Below, one piece after another: positions 20,995 to 33,330 of a stretch of 64,000 bases of DNA (positions are counted from its first letter, which is position 1; every line of letters begins with the position of its first letter). Made by a program: the position numbers and the translations under genes. This stretch comes from Ovis canadensis (taxonomy: Eukaryota > Chordata > Mammalia > Artiodactyla > Bovidae), in the NCBI RefSeq assembly GCF_042477335.2, contig NC_091256.1, positions 41,185,001 through 41,249,000 of the forward strand, given 5' to 3'. The notes under the pieces were generated by a model. That model was not told where the DNA came from. It ran no database searches and was given only the letters and a program-made list of their open reading frames with translations.

Positions 20995-22066
20995 TCAGTT
21001 CAGTTCAGTTCAGTTCAGTTGCCATGCCCGACTCTTTGCAACCCTACAGACTGCAGCACACCAGGCCTCCCTGTCTATCGCCAACTCCCGAAGTTTACTC
21101 AAACTCATGTCCATTGAGTCAGTGATGCCATCCAACCATCTCATTCTCTATCATCCCCTTCTCCTCCCACCTTCAATCTTTCCCAGCATCAGGGTCTTTT
21201 CAAATGAGTCAGTTCTTCACATCAGGTGGCCAAAGGATTGGAGTGTCAGCTTCAGCATCAGTCCTTCCAATGAATATTCAGGACTGATTTCCTGGATGGA
21301 CTGATTGGACTGGTTGGATCTCCTTGCAGTCCAAGGGACTCTCAAGAGGCTTCTCCAACACCACATTTCAAAAGCATCAATTCTTCAGCGCTCAGTTTTC
21401 TTTATGATCCAACTCTCATATCCATACATGACTACTGGGAAAACCATAGCCTTGACTAGATGGATCTTTGTTGGCAAAGTAATGTCTGCTTTTTAACATG
21501 CTGTCTAGGTTGGTCATAACTTTTCTTCCAAGGAGTAAGCATCTTTTAATTTCATGGCTGCAGTCACCATCTGCTGTGATTTTGGAGCCCAAGAAAATAG
21601 TCTGACACTGTTTGCACTGTTTCCCCATCTATTTGCCATGAAGTGATGGGACCAGATGCCATGATCTTAGTTTTCTGAATGTTGAGTTTTTAAGCCAACT
21701 TTTTCACTCTCTTTTTTCACTTTCATTAAGAGGCTCTTTAGTTCATCTTTACTTTCTACCACAGGAGTGGTGTCATCTGCATATCTGAGATAACTGATAT
21801 TTCTCCCAGCAATCTTGATTCCAGCTTGTGCTTCTTCCAGCCCAGCGTTTCTCATGATGTACTCTGCATATAAGTTAAATAAGCAGGGTGACAACATACA
21901 GATTTGACGTCCTCCTTTCCCTATTTGGAACCAGTCTGTTGTTCTATGTCCAGTTCTTGCTATTGCTTCCTGACCTGCGTACAGATTTCTCAGGAGGCAG
22001 GTCAGGTGGTCTGGTATTCCCATTGCTTTAAGAATTTTCCAGAGTTTGTTGTGGTCACTATATAGC
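20995..22066 (-). mobile_element. 5'-truncated BovB LINE, antisense
   Basis: The plus strand begins with (CAGTT)n, the reverse complement of the BovB tail, and runs back through the 3' UTR and RT to about the NKLWKIL region. On the minus strand the RT part reads HNKLWKILKAMGIPDHLTCL and LRYADDTTPVVESKDELKSL. It stands tail to tail with the preceding BovB, only about 30 bp apart. Confidence 0.95.
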
Positions 22067-22079
22067 ATAGAGAACTCTA

Positions 22080-22225
22080 CTCATGTTCTCTGGTGACCTA
22101 AATAAGGAAATCTAAAAAGTAAGGGATATATGTCTAGGCATAGCTGAATCACTTTGCTGTACAGCAGAAACTAACACAACATTGTAAAACTACTATACTC
22201 CAATAAAAATAATTTAAAAAAGAAA
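22080..22225 (+). mobile_element. L1 3'-terminal fragment
   Basis: GCTGAATCACTTTGCTGTAC, CAGAAACTAACACAACATTG and CTCCAATAAAAATAATTTAA are characteristic of ruminant L1 3' ends. Confidence 0.7.
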
Positions 22226-23604
22226 AGTGTGTGTGTAGATAGGAAACTTGAGGAATGAAATAAAATAGAATTAGGGAATATATTATGAAAAATATACTTA
22301 TCTGAGGAGAGGAACAGCATTCAAAAGACAACACTGAAAAACAGCTAAGATTTCCGTTCTTGGAAAATGATGGGAACAGAGGATTTCCCTTCATCCTGCC
22401 ACCTGAGTATCTGTGGTAAATGAAGAAGACATGAATAAACACAGGAAAACGCCTTGAGAAAAATGTTTGTCAGAGTGTCAGTGCTATATAACTGCTCAGT
22501 TATTAAATCTGGAAGAAATACAGACACGTAACAGTTGTTGCTTCCAGATACAAACCCAGGAGAGGAAGGAAACAGATTGTAGTGTACGTTATTTGGCACC
22601 TCCTGAACTTGCACATTTGTGTTATTTTTCTTGCTGTTAAAGTAATTTTTAATGAACTGACCTCCAAAATTGTGGCATTGAATACCCACTTTATTCGTTC
22701 ATAGTCACAGGTCAAGGAGTTTACACAGGGTACAGTGGGAAAGGCTCTTTTCTGCTCTGTGATGCTGGGCCGTCAGTAGAGAAGGCTCTGGGCTGAGGGA
22801 TCAGGACAAGTAGAAGCTAGAATCCTCTGGAGGTAACTTCATTCCCATGTCTGCAGTTGAAGCAGGATTTTCTGGAGCACTTCCATGATACCTACCCCAC
22901 GGGGCCTGGACTTCCATGCACCAGGGCAGGCTCAGGGCAATCAGACCTCTTACTTGGTGGCTGAGGGCACCACAGGGAGTAACCTGAGTGACCATAGAGC
23001 CCTCTTGCCTTTTCAAGCAAAACCATGGATGTTGTAATGTGTTATTTCCAGGAGATCAAGAAAAAAACCTGTCTGAAGTCAAGATGAGTGGACAGACAAG
23101 GCCTTTTTGATAAGGTCCTCATCTTGACCTTATAAATACTTGAGGGAAAGGCAAAACTAAGCCAGAGAAAAATCTGATGACTTAATAAGAAATGCACTGC
23201 TGATCATCTTGTAGATTTGCCAGTTACTATGTGACACTGGATGAATTATTTCATGATCAGAAACATTTGAATGAACTAAGTAGCAAAAAAAAAAAAATCT
23301 TTACACATTCCCCATAAAACCTCCTTATTAATACCTGATTTACCATTCTACATTTTTATGAGAATTAAGTACACTAATGACCATAAGGCACAGCTTCTGG
23401 ATGTTTTTATATATGAAGTAGCATCATGACTATTCTTACAATGGTAAGAATATGAGGGGCTGGAAATACATTTAGGCATGCCAGACTTCCTCTGTTGGCT
23501 TAAGATCCCACCCAGACACCCCCATCCCTAAATACATGTGAATGGCTGCTTATTCTTCATTTTCAAACATATTTTCCTGAATAAAGTTAAAGAAACTTTA
23601 TTAA
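22226..23604. other. No gene recognised
   Basis: Unique-looking sequence. Minus-strand open frames of 70-114 codons at 22149-22715 overlap each other and show no domain. An A13 run lies at 23286. Confidence 0.5.
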
Positions 23605-23735
23605 AAGTTGGACTTTCCTGGCAGTCCAGTGCTTAAGACTCCACATTACACTGCAGGGGACACAGGTTAGATCCCTGGTATGGGAACTAAGGTACCACAT
23701 GCTGAGTGGTGCAGCCAAAATAAATACATATGTTT
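23605..23735 (+). mobile_element. CHR-type SINE, short form
   Basis: GGACTTTCCTGGCAGTCCAG at the 5' end, GGGACACAGGTTAGATCCCT, GGGAACTAAGGTACCACATG, then CAGCCAAAATAAATACATA. Confidence 0.85.
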
Positions 23736-25089
23736 TTTTAATGATGATATAAGCTATAGGGTATTAGGGTTGTAACCAAACCCATTAGTGAGTACCTAAC
23801 ATAATTTATTTCTCAGTGAAAAGATTTCCTATAGAATATAATTTGCTAGCTATGAGAGTGTAATCAAAAAGGTCTTGGTCTCAGTTTTAAATCTACAATT
23901 TATCAGTTATTCTGTGACACTGTATAGATTATTTCATGCTTTTTGTCTGAGTATTTTACATGTAAGATTGAATTAACCATGTCACCTACTTTCAGCAATG
24001 TTCTGAGTATTAAATGAGACTTTGTTTAAAAGCGAATTTCAGTTTTGGTGCACGTTAGGGGTTCAATAAATCAGAGCTAGTAAATAGCTGTAAAACAGTG
24101 ACAATGGTAGCAACAGTAGTAGCAACAATACTCAACAATACCTCAGCAGTATTGCAAGTATAGTAGTATAGTATCGCAAGCAGTGCAAGTGTACCTCTTG
24201 CACTATACTTTGATATTGTGACTTTGTCTTTTTTCAAACATGAAATCTTCACATGTAATGTGGTTGGCTGAAGTCTGTAAAGTGTTAATATCTGTAATCA
24301 TCCATAGATAATCTAGAATAATTTAATAAATTATAGTTCCTTTCCTGACTAGTAAACACTATGCTCTTTCTCAGCCTGTGAGTTTATTCTCTACTCTTTT
24401 TATAAGATAGATTATCAGAGAGAATCTTTATGAGAAACAATCACCCAAAAAAAAAAACCATAATTCACTCCTGTTATTTGGTTGCTTAGTCGTGTCTGAC
24501 TCTTTGGGACCCCATGGAGCGCAGCATGATAGGATTCACTCTTGGATAACACTTTGTTCTTTTTTGAAAGCATGGTTAACTAGAGTAATTTTAGAAATAT
24601 TCAATATGGTAGAACTGAATAATAATGCATGAAATAAAACCCAGAGTATTTTAAAAACGCCTTTATTTGTGACTTTTCTAAGTAGAAACAGAACATTTCT
24701 AAGTAGAAATTCACCAAATAACTTAATAGAATTAAGAGAAAAATAAAATTATCTTACCAGCCTGATGTATTAATAGCCAGCCCAGTGTTGGGACTGAAAG
24801 GCCAAAAGGATAGTACTTGATACTTGAAATTACCTAAATAATTTACTAAATATAGACATCTGTTTCTATATATATCAAATTTATGTAATCACATAGGAAT
24901 TTGAGGCTATATCTTAATTAAAATTCTACTTATTAAAGCATTTATATTAAACAAAACAGTATAAAACTAAATATTTAGTATCTGATCAGTCTTCCTTGAT
25001 AATGGTGCTTCAACAGCTAGAGAACCTACTCAATAGAAAGGAGGTAAGATCTGCAGAAAATATAATCTGAGCTTTAGATTTTAAGTTCT
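23736..25089. other. No gene recognised; one SINE scrap
   Basis: A/T-rich sequence without credible open frames. A Bov-type SINE scrap (GGTTGCTTAGTCGTGTCTGA, GGGACCCCATGGAGCGCAGC) lies at 24480-24530. A low-complexity patch of AGTAGTAGCAACAATACTC type lies at 24105-24190. Confidence 0.5.
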
Positions 25090-25469
25090 AATAGGATCAA
25101 AAAGAATTTTTAAAACCTAGGAATAATCTTAACAAGGAAGATGAGAGATCTTTACAAACTATAGGACACTGATGAAAGAAATTAAGGATTACAAAATAAA
25201 TGAAAATGAAAAGGTACTCTATGCTTGTCGATTGGAAAAATTAATATTGTTGAAATGTCCGTGTTACCCAAAGCAATCTACAGATTCAAAGTAAGCCCTA
25301 CCAACTCCAAAAGCATTTTCTACAGAAATAAACCAAACAGTTCTAAAATGTGCATGGACCCACAAAAGACCCAAACAGCTGAAAGAGTTTTGAGAAAAAA
25401 GAAAAACTGGAGGCATTATGTTCTCTGACTTAAGAGTATATTAAAAGCTATAGTAAAATCAAAGCAATT

Positions 25470-26566
25470 GATTTTATTGACTATGCTAAAGCCATTGACT
25501 GTGTGGATTACAACAAACTGTGGAAAATTCTTAAAGAGATGGGAATACCAAACCACCTGACCTGCCTCCTGAGAAATCTGTACGCAGATCAAGGAGCAAC
25601 AGTTAGAACTGAACATGGAACACTGGACTGGTTCCAAATTGGGAAAGCAGTACATCAAGGCTGTATATTGTCATCCTGCTTATTTAACTTATATGCAGAG
25701 TACATCATGTAAAATTCCAAGCTGGATAAAGCACAAGCTGGAATCAAGATTGCCAGGAGAAATATCAATAACCTCAGATACGCAGATGACACCACCCTTA
25801 TGGCAGAAAGTGAAGAAGAACTAAAGAGCCTCTTGATGAAAGTGAAAGAGGAGAGCGAAAAGGCTGGCTTAAAACTCAACATTCATAAAATGAAGATCAT
25901 GGCCTCTGGTCCCATCACTTCATGGCAAATAGATGGGGAAACAATAGAAACAGTGGCAGACTTTGTTTTCTTGGGCTCCGAGATCACTGCAGATGGTGAC
26001 TGCAGCCATGAAATTTAAAAGGTGCTTGCTCCTTGAAAGAACAGTTATGACCAACCTAGACAGCATTTTTAAAAACAGAGACATTACTTAACCAATAAAG
26101 GTCCATCTAGTCAAAGCTATGTTTGTTTTTTTTTCAGTAGTCATGTGTGGATGTGAGAGTTGGACCATAAAGAAGGCTGAGTGCCCAAGAATTGATGCTT
26201 TTGAACTGTGGTGTTGGAGAAGACTCTTGAGAGCCCCTTGGACTGCAAGCAGATCAGACCAGTCAATCCTAAAGGAAACCAGTCCTGACTATTTGTTGGA
26301 ATGACTAATGCTGAAGCTGAAACTCCAATACTTTGGCCACCTGATGTGAAGAACTGACTTATTCGAAAAGACCCTGATGCTGGTAAAAAATGAAGGCAGG
26401 AGGAGAAGGGAATGACAGAGGATGAGATGGTGGAATGGCATCACTGACTCAATGGATGTGAGTTTGAGCAAGCTCCAGGAGTTGGTGATGGACAGGGAAG
26501 CCTGGTGTGCTGTGGTCCATGGAGTCACAAAGAGTCAGACATGACTGAGCAACTGAACTGAACTGA
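25470..26566 (+). mobile_element. 5'-truncated BovB LINE inside L1
   Basis: Starts in the RT domain (FIDYAKAIDCVDYNKLWKIL) and ends with ACTGAACTGAA. ATCAAAGCAA occurs at both ends (25460-25469 and 26567-26576), a target duplication inside the L1 ORF2. The frame is broken near 25709 and 26018 and by stops afterwards. Confidence 0.93.
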
Positions 26567-27520
26567 ATCAAAGCAATATTGTATTGACATAAAAACAGAC
26601 ACATAGATCAATGGAATAGAATAGAGAGCCCGGAAATATGTTTGCACATCAGTGATCAACTAAAGGAGCCAAGATACAGTGAAGAAAGAATAGTTTCTTC
26701 AATAAATGATGTTGGAGAAAATAGACAGCCACATGCAAAAAAGGTAACCAGACCTCTATCTTATGCCATACACAAAAATCAATGCAAAACAGATTAAATA
26801 TTTGGACATGAGACCCAAACCATGAAATTCCTAGAAGAAAATGTCAGAAGTAAATTCCATGATATCAGTCTTGGCGAGAGATTTTTGGATTTGAAACCAA
26901 AGGCAAAAACAAAAGCAAAAATAAATGAGAAGACCACATCAAACTTAAAACCTTCTGCACAGCAAACAATTTTAAAAATGAAAAGGCAATCCACAGAATG
27001 AGAGAAAATATTTTCAAATCATAAATCTGATAATAGGTTAATATCCAAAATGCATATAATCATGCAATTCAATGGTGGGGAAGCAATATGATTAAAAAAT
27101 GGACAAAGGACCAAAATAGACATTTTCCCGAAGAAGATGTACAACTGGCCAACAGGTGCATGAAAAGGTGCTCAGCATCACTAAGCAACAGGAAGTACAA
27201 ATCAAAACTGTAGTGAGGTGTAACCTTAAAACTGTCAGAAAGCTTATCATCAAAAAGATAAGACACTACAAGTATTACATAGGATGTGGAGATAAGAGAA
27301 ACCCCGTACACTGTTGGTGGGAATGTACTTTGGTACAGCCATTATGGAAAACATTATGGTGTCTCTTCACCATAATGTTAATGTTTTCTTAAATTAAAAA
27401 CGGAAGTACAGTGTGATCCAGTAATTCCACTTCTGAGTGTTCATCCAAAGGAAATGAAAACAGGGTACCAAAGAGATGTCTCACTACCACGTTCACTGCA
27501 GCATTATTCCCATTAGCCAA

Positions 27521-27541
27521 GGTATGTGTGTGTGTGTGTGG
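27521..27541. repeat. (TG)n microsatellite
   Basis: About nine TG units at the junction of L1 with the antisense BovB. Confidence 0.9.
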
Positions 27542-27549
27542 TAAATCCC

Positions 27550-29037
27550 TTCAGTTCAGTTCAGTTCAGTTCAGTTCAGTCGCTCAGTCGTGTCCGACTC
27601 TTTGCAACCCCATGAATCGCAGCACGCCAGGCCTCCCTGTCCATCACCATCTCCCGGAGTTCACTCAGACTCACGGTCATCAAGTCAGTGATGCCACCCA
27701 GCCATCTCATCCTCTGTCGTCCCTTTCTCCTCCTGCCCCCAATCCCTCCCAGCATCAGAGTCTTTTCCAATGAGTCAACTCTTCGCATCAGGTGGCCAAA
27801 GTACCGGAGTTTCAGCTTCAGCATCATTCCTTCCAAAGAAATCCCAGGGCTGATCTCCTTCAGAATAGATTGATTGGATCTCCTTGCAGTCCAAGGGACT
27901 CTCAAGAGTCTTCTCCAACACCACAGTTCAAAAGCATCAATTCTTCAGCACTCAGCCTTCTTCACAGTCCAACTCTCACATCCATACATGACCACAGGAA
28001 AATCCACAGCCTTGACTAGACGGACCTTAGTCGGCCAAGTAATGTCTCTGCTTTTGAATATACTGTCTAGGTTGATCATAACTTTTCTTCCAAGGAGTAA
28101 GCAGTCACCATCTGCAGTGATTTTGGAGCCCAGAAAAATAAAGTCTGACACTGTTTCCACTGTTTCCCCATCTATTTCCCATGAAGTGATGGGACCGGAT
28201 GCCATGATCTTCGTTTTCTGATTGTTGAGCTTTAAGCCAACTTTTTCGCTCTCCTCTTTCACTTTCATCAAGAGGCTTTTTAGCTCCTCTTCAATTTCTG
28301 CCATAAGGGTGGTGTCATCTGCATATCTGAGGTTATTGAGATTTCTCCCGGCAATCTTGATTCCGGCTTGTGTTTCTTCCAGTCCAGCGTTTCTCATGAT
28401 GTACCCTGCATAGAAGTTAAATAAGCAGGGTGACAATATACAGCCTTGACACACTCCTTTTCCTATTTGGAACCAGTCTGTTGTTCCATGTCCAGTTCTA
28501 ACTGTTGCTTCCTGACCTGCATACAGATTTCTCAAGAGGCAGGTCAGGTGGTCTGCTATTCCCATCCCTCTCAGAATTTTCCACAGTTTATTGTGATCCA
28601 CACAGTCAAATACTTTGGCATAGTCACTAAAGCAGAAATAGACGTTTTTCTGGAACTCTCTTGCTTTTTCCATGATCCAGCAGATGTTGGCAATTTGATC
28701 TCTGGTTCCTCTGCCTTTTCTAAAACCAGCTTGAACATCAGGAAGTTCCCGGTTCACGTATTGCTGAAGCCTGGGTTGGAGAATTTTGAGCATTACTTTA
28801 CCAGCATGTGAGATGAGTGCAATTGTGCAGTAGTTTGAGCATTCTTTTGCATTGCCTTTCTTTGGGATTGGAATGAAAACTGACCTTTTGCAGTCCTGTG
28901 GCCACTGCTGAGTTTTCCAAATGTGCTGGCATATTGAGTGCAGCACTTTCACAGCATCATCTTTCAGGATTGGAAACAGCTTCACTGCAATTCCATCACC
29001 TCCACTAGCTTTGTTCGTACTGATGCTTTGTAAGGCC
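27550..29037 (-). mobile_element. 5'-truncated BovB LINE, antisense
   Basis: The plus strand starts with six TTCAG-type tail repeats. On the minus strand an open frame of 367 codons (29048-27945) spans the RT domain: SGGDGIAVKLFPILKDDAVK, FSDYAKVFDCVDHNKLWKIL, LRYADDTTLMAEIEEELKSL. It is one of the longer RT frames in the window. A short deletion removes the CSHEIKRR equivalent near 28100. Confidence 0.95.
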
Positions 29038-29204
29038 CTCGTGCCCAACTCTGTGCGACCCTGTGGACTTCAGCTTGCCAGACGCCTCTGTCCATTGGAT
29101 TCTCCAGCAAGAATACTGGGTTGCTGTGCCCTCCTCCAGGGGATCTTCCTGACCCAGGGATCGAACACTTGTCTCTTATGTCTCCTGCATTGGCAGGAGG
29201 GTTC
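29038..29204 (-). mobile_element. Bov-tA-type SINE, antisense
   Basis: CAACTCTGTGCGACCCTGTG, CCAGCAAGAATACTGGGTTG and GATCTTCCTGACCCAGGGAT, abutting the 5' end of the antisense BovB. L1 resumes with GAAGCAACCTAAATGTCCAT. Confidence 0.85.
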
Positions 29205-29650
29205 TTTATAGAAGCAACCTAAATGTCCATCAAAGGATGAATGAATAAAAAGCCACACACACATACTCAATGGAATATTAACCAGCCATGAAAAAGAAGG
29301 AAATCCTTCCATTTTCAAAAACACTGATGGAATTTGGGGACATTGTATAAAATAAACAAGCCAGACTACATGATATCACATATATGTGGAATCTGGGAGG
29401 GGGGTGGAGTGTCAAATTCATAGAAATAGAGCGTAGAAAAAATGATTTTCATGGGCTAGAGGCTGGGCAATAACAAGAGAGTGGTAAATGTTACAGTGAC
29501 TAGATTATAGTGACGAGATTAATAAGGTTTCAGGATCTGATGTAAAACATGGTGACTATAGTTGATAACACTGTATTTGTAACTGAAATTTGCTAAGAGT
29601 AGAATTTGTATTTTCAAATAAAAAAATACAAAAAAAAGATAAATATTTGA

Positions 29651-30327
29651 AGTGATAGATGAGAATTCTTTTACCATGTACACATATGTCAAACCACCAT
29701 GACATACACTTTAAATATTCTACAATTTTATGTCAATTATGCTTTAGCAAAGCTGAAATTATAGATTTATTAATAAATAAAATTCAAAGAATAAGATTTA
29801 AGATCTTTTCATTGGCTTTTTTTCAGTCATTAACTTAGTCATAATTTATTCTCTAAAAACATAACCAAACCAAGAAATACACTTCATATTTACTGAGACC
29901 AATTTGATCCAGACTTTCTGATAAGAACAGAAGTTGAAAACAAAATGGAAAATAAGATTTGATGGTGAATTGATACAAACTTACATACTAGCTCTGTAGA
30001 AATGGTTGTGAAAACTCTGGCAAGACATTTGCTTAATCTGAATCTCAATTTTCACATGTATATATTTAAAATAACAAGAAAGAGTTGTTGTAACCACTGA
30101 ACTTGGGAAAATATTTTGAAAACTGAGAAAAACTTCTGTGGAAAGCAAGTGTATTATTTGTTTTGCATGAAACAAATAATAATCTGTATTTTATTATTTT
30201 GTTATTTACTGGAGTGACAGATAAAATGTATTGATGAAATGTATTTTACACTTAAAAGGTATGCCCAAATGGCATTCAGTGATACCTGTCTTAGAAAATT
30301 TTATTGTCAATAAAATAACTGTATTTT
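29651..30327. other. No gene recognised
   Basis: Strongly A/T-rich sequence without credible open frames. Confidence 0.5.
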
Positions 30328-30340
30328 AAGACAATGATAT

Positions 30341-30415
30341 ATTTTTTTTTAATTTTAAAATCTTTAATTCTTACATGCATTCCCAAACATGAACCCCCCT
30401 CCCACCTCCCTCCCC
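30341..30415 (-). mobile_element. Extremely 5'-truncated L1 (3' tail only)
   Basis: On the minus strand the segment is a G-rich block (GGGGAGGGAGGTGGGAGG), GGGTTCATGTTTGGGAATGC, ATGTAAGAATTAAAG and an A-rich tail, as in ruminant L1 3' ends. Perfect 13-bp target duplications AAGACAATGATAT lie at 30328-30340 and 30416-30428. Confidence 0.9.
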
Positions 30416-30559
30416 AAGACAATGATATTTTAAGCCCAATCCACTATTTATGAATACATAGTCTTTCTAAAGTATTTCATACTCTTCCAGATTTTTGTTT
30501 TGTCTGATCTTTAAAAAACTGCCAGTCCATCAGGGTAAGTAAGGCTAGAGTATTTACTT

Positions 30560-32540
30560 AGGAAGAACACCCCGGTGAAGCAGTTTGGTCGTTCGTTGGA
30601 GGGGGTTCCGCTCCTCGCTCGGCTCTCCGTTGGGCAGCAGACGCTGCGCCGCATTCGAAGAAGTGGCCTAAGACTTGGGCAGCGGTCTCAAAGAAAATGG
30701 CCCGGACCAAGAGGACAGTTTATAAGTCCACGGGTGGGAAAGTGCCCCACAAACAGCTGGTCAGTGAAGCGGCAGGGAAAAGCGCCCCCTCTACCAGCGG
30801 GATGACAAGACCTCATCGCTACAGGCCCGGGACCGTTGCCCTCCGAGAAGTCCGTCCTTATCAGAAATCCACCCATCTTCTGATTCGGAAGCTGCCTTTC
30901 CAGAGACTGGTGAGGGAGATCGCCCAGGATTTCAAAACCGACTTGAAGTTCCAGAGTGCCGCCATCCGTACGCTGCAGGAGGCTAGCGAAGCGTACCTGG
31001 TGGGTTTGTCTGAAGATAGTAATCTGTGCGCCATCCATGCGCAGTTTCACCATCACGCCCCAAAGACGCCCAGTTGGCTGGCTGGAGTGGGGAGGGGGCA
31101 GGAGGGGAGCTTTCAGTGAAGACAGTTTTTATGGTGTTTTGTAGTGAATTCTGTAAAATACTTTGGCTTAGTTTGTGACTTTTTTTGGTAGGAAATTGTT
31201 TATAATATGTTGCGTCTGTGCTTAAGTCGTTCCATCTTTCACTCAGGATGAATGGGAAAAGTGGCCATTCACAGACCTCAGTTAATATGAGCACTGTTAC
31301 TCAGAAAAGACAAGTTACTAATATGCAAAAGGGACGAGTGATATTTCTTGCTTCTCATGATGCATGTTTTCTGTAGGTTAATGGCTTGTTGGGTAATTAT
31401 TATGGTACTAGAATCGATAAACCTATACTGGGTCCTTTTGCAGTAAAAGTGGTTGTGACTTGATCCAGGTGTTTTTAACAGTTGGGGCTGTTAAGTCTGA
31501 CCATACATCACAGTGATAGAATGTGGGCTTTTTCAAGGGATGAAGATACAAGTCTTAACCACAGTGTAACTTGCAGTTTCCTTAAAAAAAAAAAAAAAAA
31601 AGTAAACCTCACAGCTATAGAATACATTATGTGCATTAATAACAGCTATTTTGTATATTGTAGAGTCAACATTTTAAAATTAAGTGTTTCACATTGACAT
31701 GTGGTGGGGAGTCTTGTCATTAAGATGTGCGGGATTCAGAGTACAATTGTTTTTCTCCTAACTAGACTGTGCCTGTTTTCATACATAGTTCAAGTGCTTT
31801 GCATATACCTTCTATCAGTCCTCGCTGTACCACGTGTTAACTAACCCTCTAGGTGATAATGCAAACACTGATGGGGGGATTGATTTATAAGGGCCCTAGA
31901 ATATAATACAAGCTATTCACACCAACATCATCTGTTACTTATAGTTAGTGCAGCTTGTCTTTGTGTTGTGGTTGGTCTCATAACGAGGATGAGTTTTCCT
32001 CTATCAAGAGGGAACAATGCTGAAGTTATTTTCCTTGTGGAGTTTGTATTATAATAATCCTTTGAGTAAACTTGCTGTGGGGGAGGGACACGTGGCTTCA
32101 GTTTACGGAACCCCTGTCAGTTAAAATAGGGCTTCCCAAGAGGCACTAGCGGTAAAGAATGTGCCTACCAGTACAGGAGCTGAAGAAGACATGGGTTCGA
32201 TCGCTGGGTTGGGAAGATCCCCTGGAGGAGGAAATAGCAACCCACTCCAGTATTCTTGCCTGGAGAATCCCATGTAGCCTCGCAGGGGGTCATAAAAGGG
32301 TCAGACAGACACCACTGAAGCGACTTAGCATGCTCACTCACCAGTTAAAATGGTGTCATCTGGCATAAGGTCCAGCGAAAATCACTTCATAGAGATGTCT
32401 TTCCGAGTGATTTTAAAATTTATCCTTCTACTGAAGTTTTTACGTCAATTATGTATGTTGACTAATTTTACAAATGAACTTATTTACCAAAAAAAACACA
32501 CCCCAATCCATCTTTTATACTTGATAATTAGTACACACCC
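30560..32540 (+). pseudogene. H3-3B: Histone H3.3 processed retrocopy
   Basis: Intronless copy of an H3.3 mRNA with 5' UTR (from about 30560), coding region and long 3' UTR. The coding part starts at ATG 30697 and stays open for 140 codons to TGA 31117. MARTK, KSTGGK, KSAPS and [13 protein letters not shown] are recognisable; Ser31 and AAI at 87-89 mark the H3.3 variant. The N-tail is heavily altered (Q5R, R8Y, R17H, K23E, R26G, K36T; G90R in the core). A one-base insertion near codon 118 shifts the frame, so the last ~23 residues are not histone-like. The 3' UTR resembles H3-3B more than H3-3A, from memory. The 3' limit is uncertain because an A18 run at 31584 could be internal or a tail. 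A SINE interrupts it at 32128-32341. Probably non-functional, but the frame remains open. Confidence 0.88.
32128..32341 (+). mobile_element. Bov-tA/ART2A-type SINE
   Basis: GGGCTTCCCAAGAGGCACTA at the start, GGAGGAAATAGCAACCCACT, CCAGTATTCTTGCCTGGAGA. Target duplication CAGTTAAAAT at 32118-32127 and 32342-32351. Its target is the 3' UTR of the H3.3 retrocopy. Confidence 0.92.
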
Positions 32541-32544
32541 AATA

Positions 32545-33330
32545 TAATTCATATTTTAGTTCCTTTAATACATTTACATTTAATTTTTGAAATACAGTTG
32601 TACCACTGGTAATTACTTTGTAAGAATTTCTATTTAACAGTTCTCTCTGGGTCATATAATATAGGCACATAGTTTGAAGAGAAGTTGGTACAAACTCCTA
32701 GTGAAATCCCAAACAATTTTAATTTTTTACAAGGGGTTGTAGGTGTTTTGAATTGTTGTTCCTTCGATCATGTAAAACACTGAATGGGAAAATGCAGGTG
32801 CATTTATGCAAATAGCTATCCTTAATGAAAACATGAAATTTCATATGACCTTTACTTTTACTTATTTATACACAAAACATGCTTAAATATTGTGATATGT
32901 ATAAAACCATACAGAAGGTAACGTTAAAAATAAATAAACCATCTATAAGTGGACCAACAACCTCTTATATCTAATTCTTTCACAGTACTTGCTGGGTTTT
33001 TTAATTTAATTTTATGTAAATAAACATATTTTTAAAAATTGTACCATAAATTAATGTTTTGTTTTGCTGTAAAAACTACTATGATTTTATCATAGGAAAA
33101 ATTAAGGAAAAAGACTTTTAGTTCCAATTCTGAAAACATACTAATGTTCCTCAACATAGTTAATATAATTGCTAATACACATTTATAGCTGGAACTAATT
33201 TTTTTTTTTTAGTCATTTGGCTCAATATTTCCTTAACATAGTAGATGTATTAAGAAATTTTTACTATTATTTACATTGTTTTGGTTGTTGTTACAAGTAC
33301 AGCCACACAATCACTAACATTTTATGTATG
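32545..33330. other. No gene recognised
   Basis: Very A/T-rich, without credible open frames. Confidence 0.5.

Larger units (their letters stand above)
25090..29650 (+). mobile_element. L1 ORF2 3' part, split by nested elements
   Basis: L1 segments lie at 25090-25469, 26567-27520 and 29205-29650. They carry ORF2 C-terminal coding (KINIVEMSVLPKAIYRF, then the AGACACATAGATCAATGGAA block, then NPVHCWWECTLVQPLWKTLW) and L1 3' sequence (ATCACATATATGTGGAATCT) ending A-rich at about 29640. The pieces join in correct L1 order once the inserted BovB copies and SINE are removed. Confidence 0.88.

Noticed and set aside
20100..22066. A single transposon with long terminal inverted repeats
   Set aside because: Both arms are ordinary 5'-truncated BovB copies with their own tails, and lengths differ. 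Two insertions explain it.
30688..31056. 122-codon minus-strand frame over the histone retrocopy
   Set aside because: Antisense of the H3.3-like coding region; no independent support.
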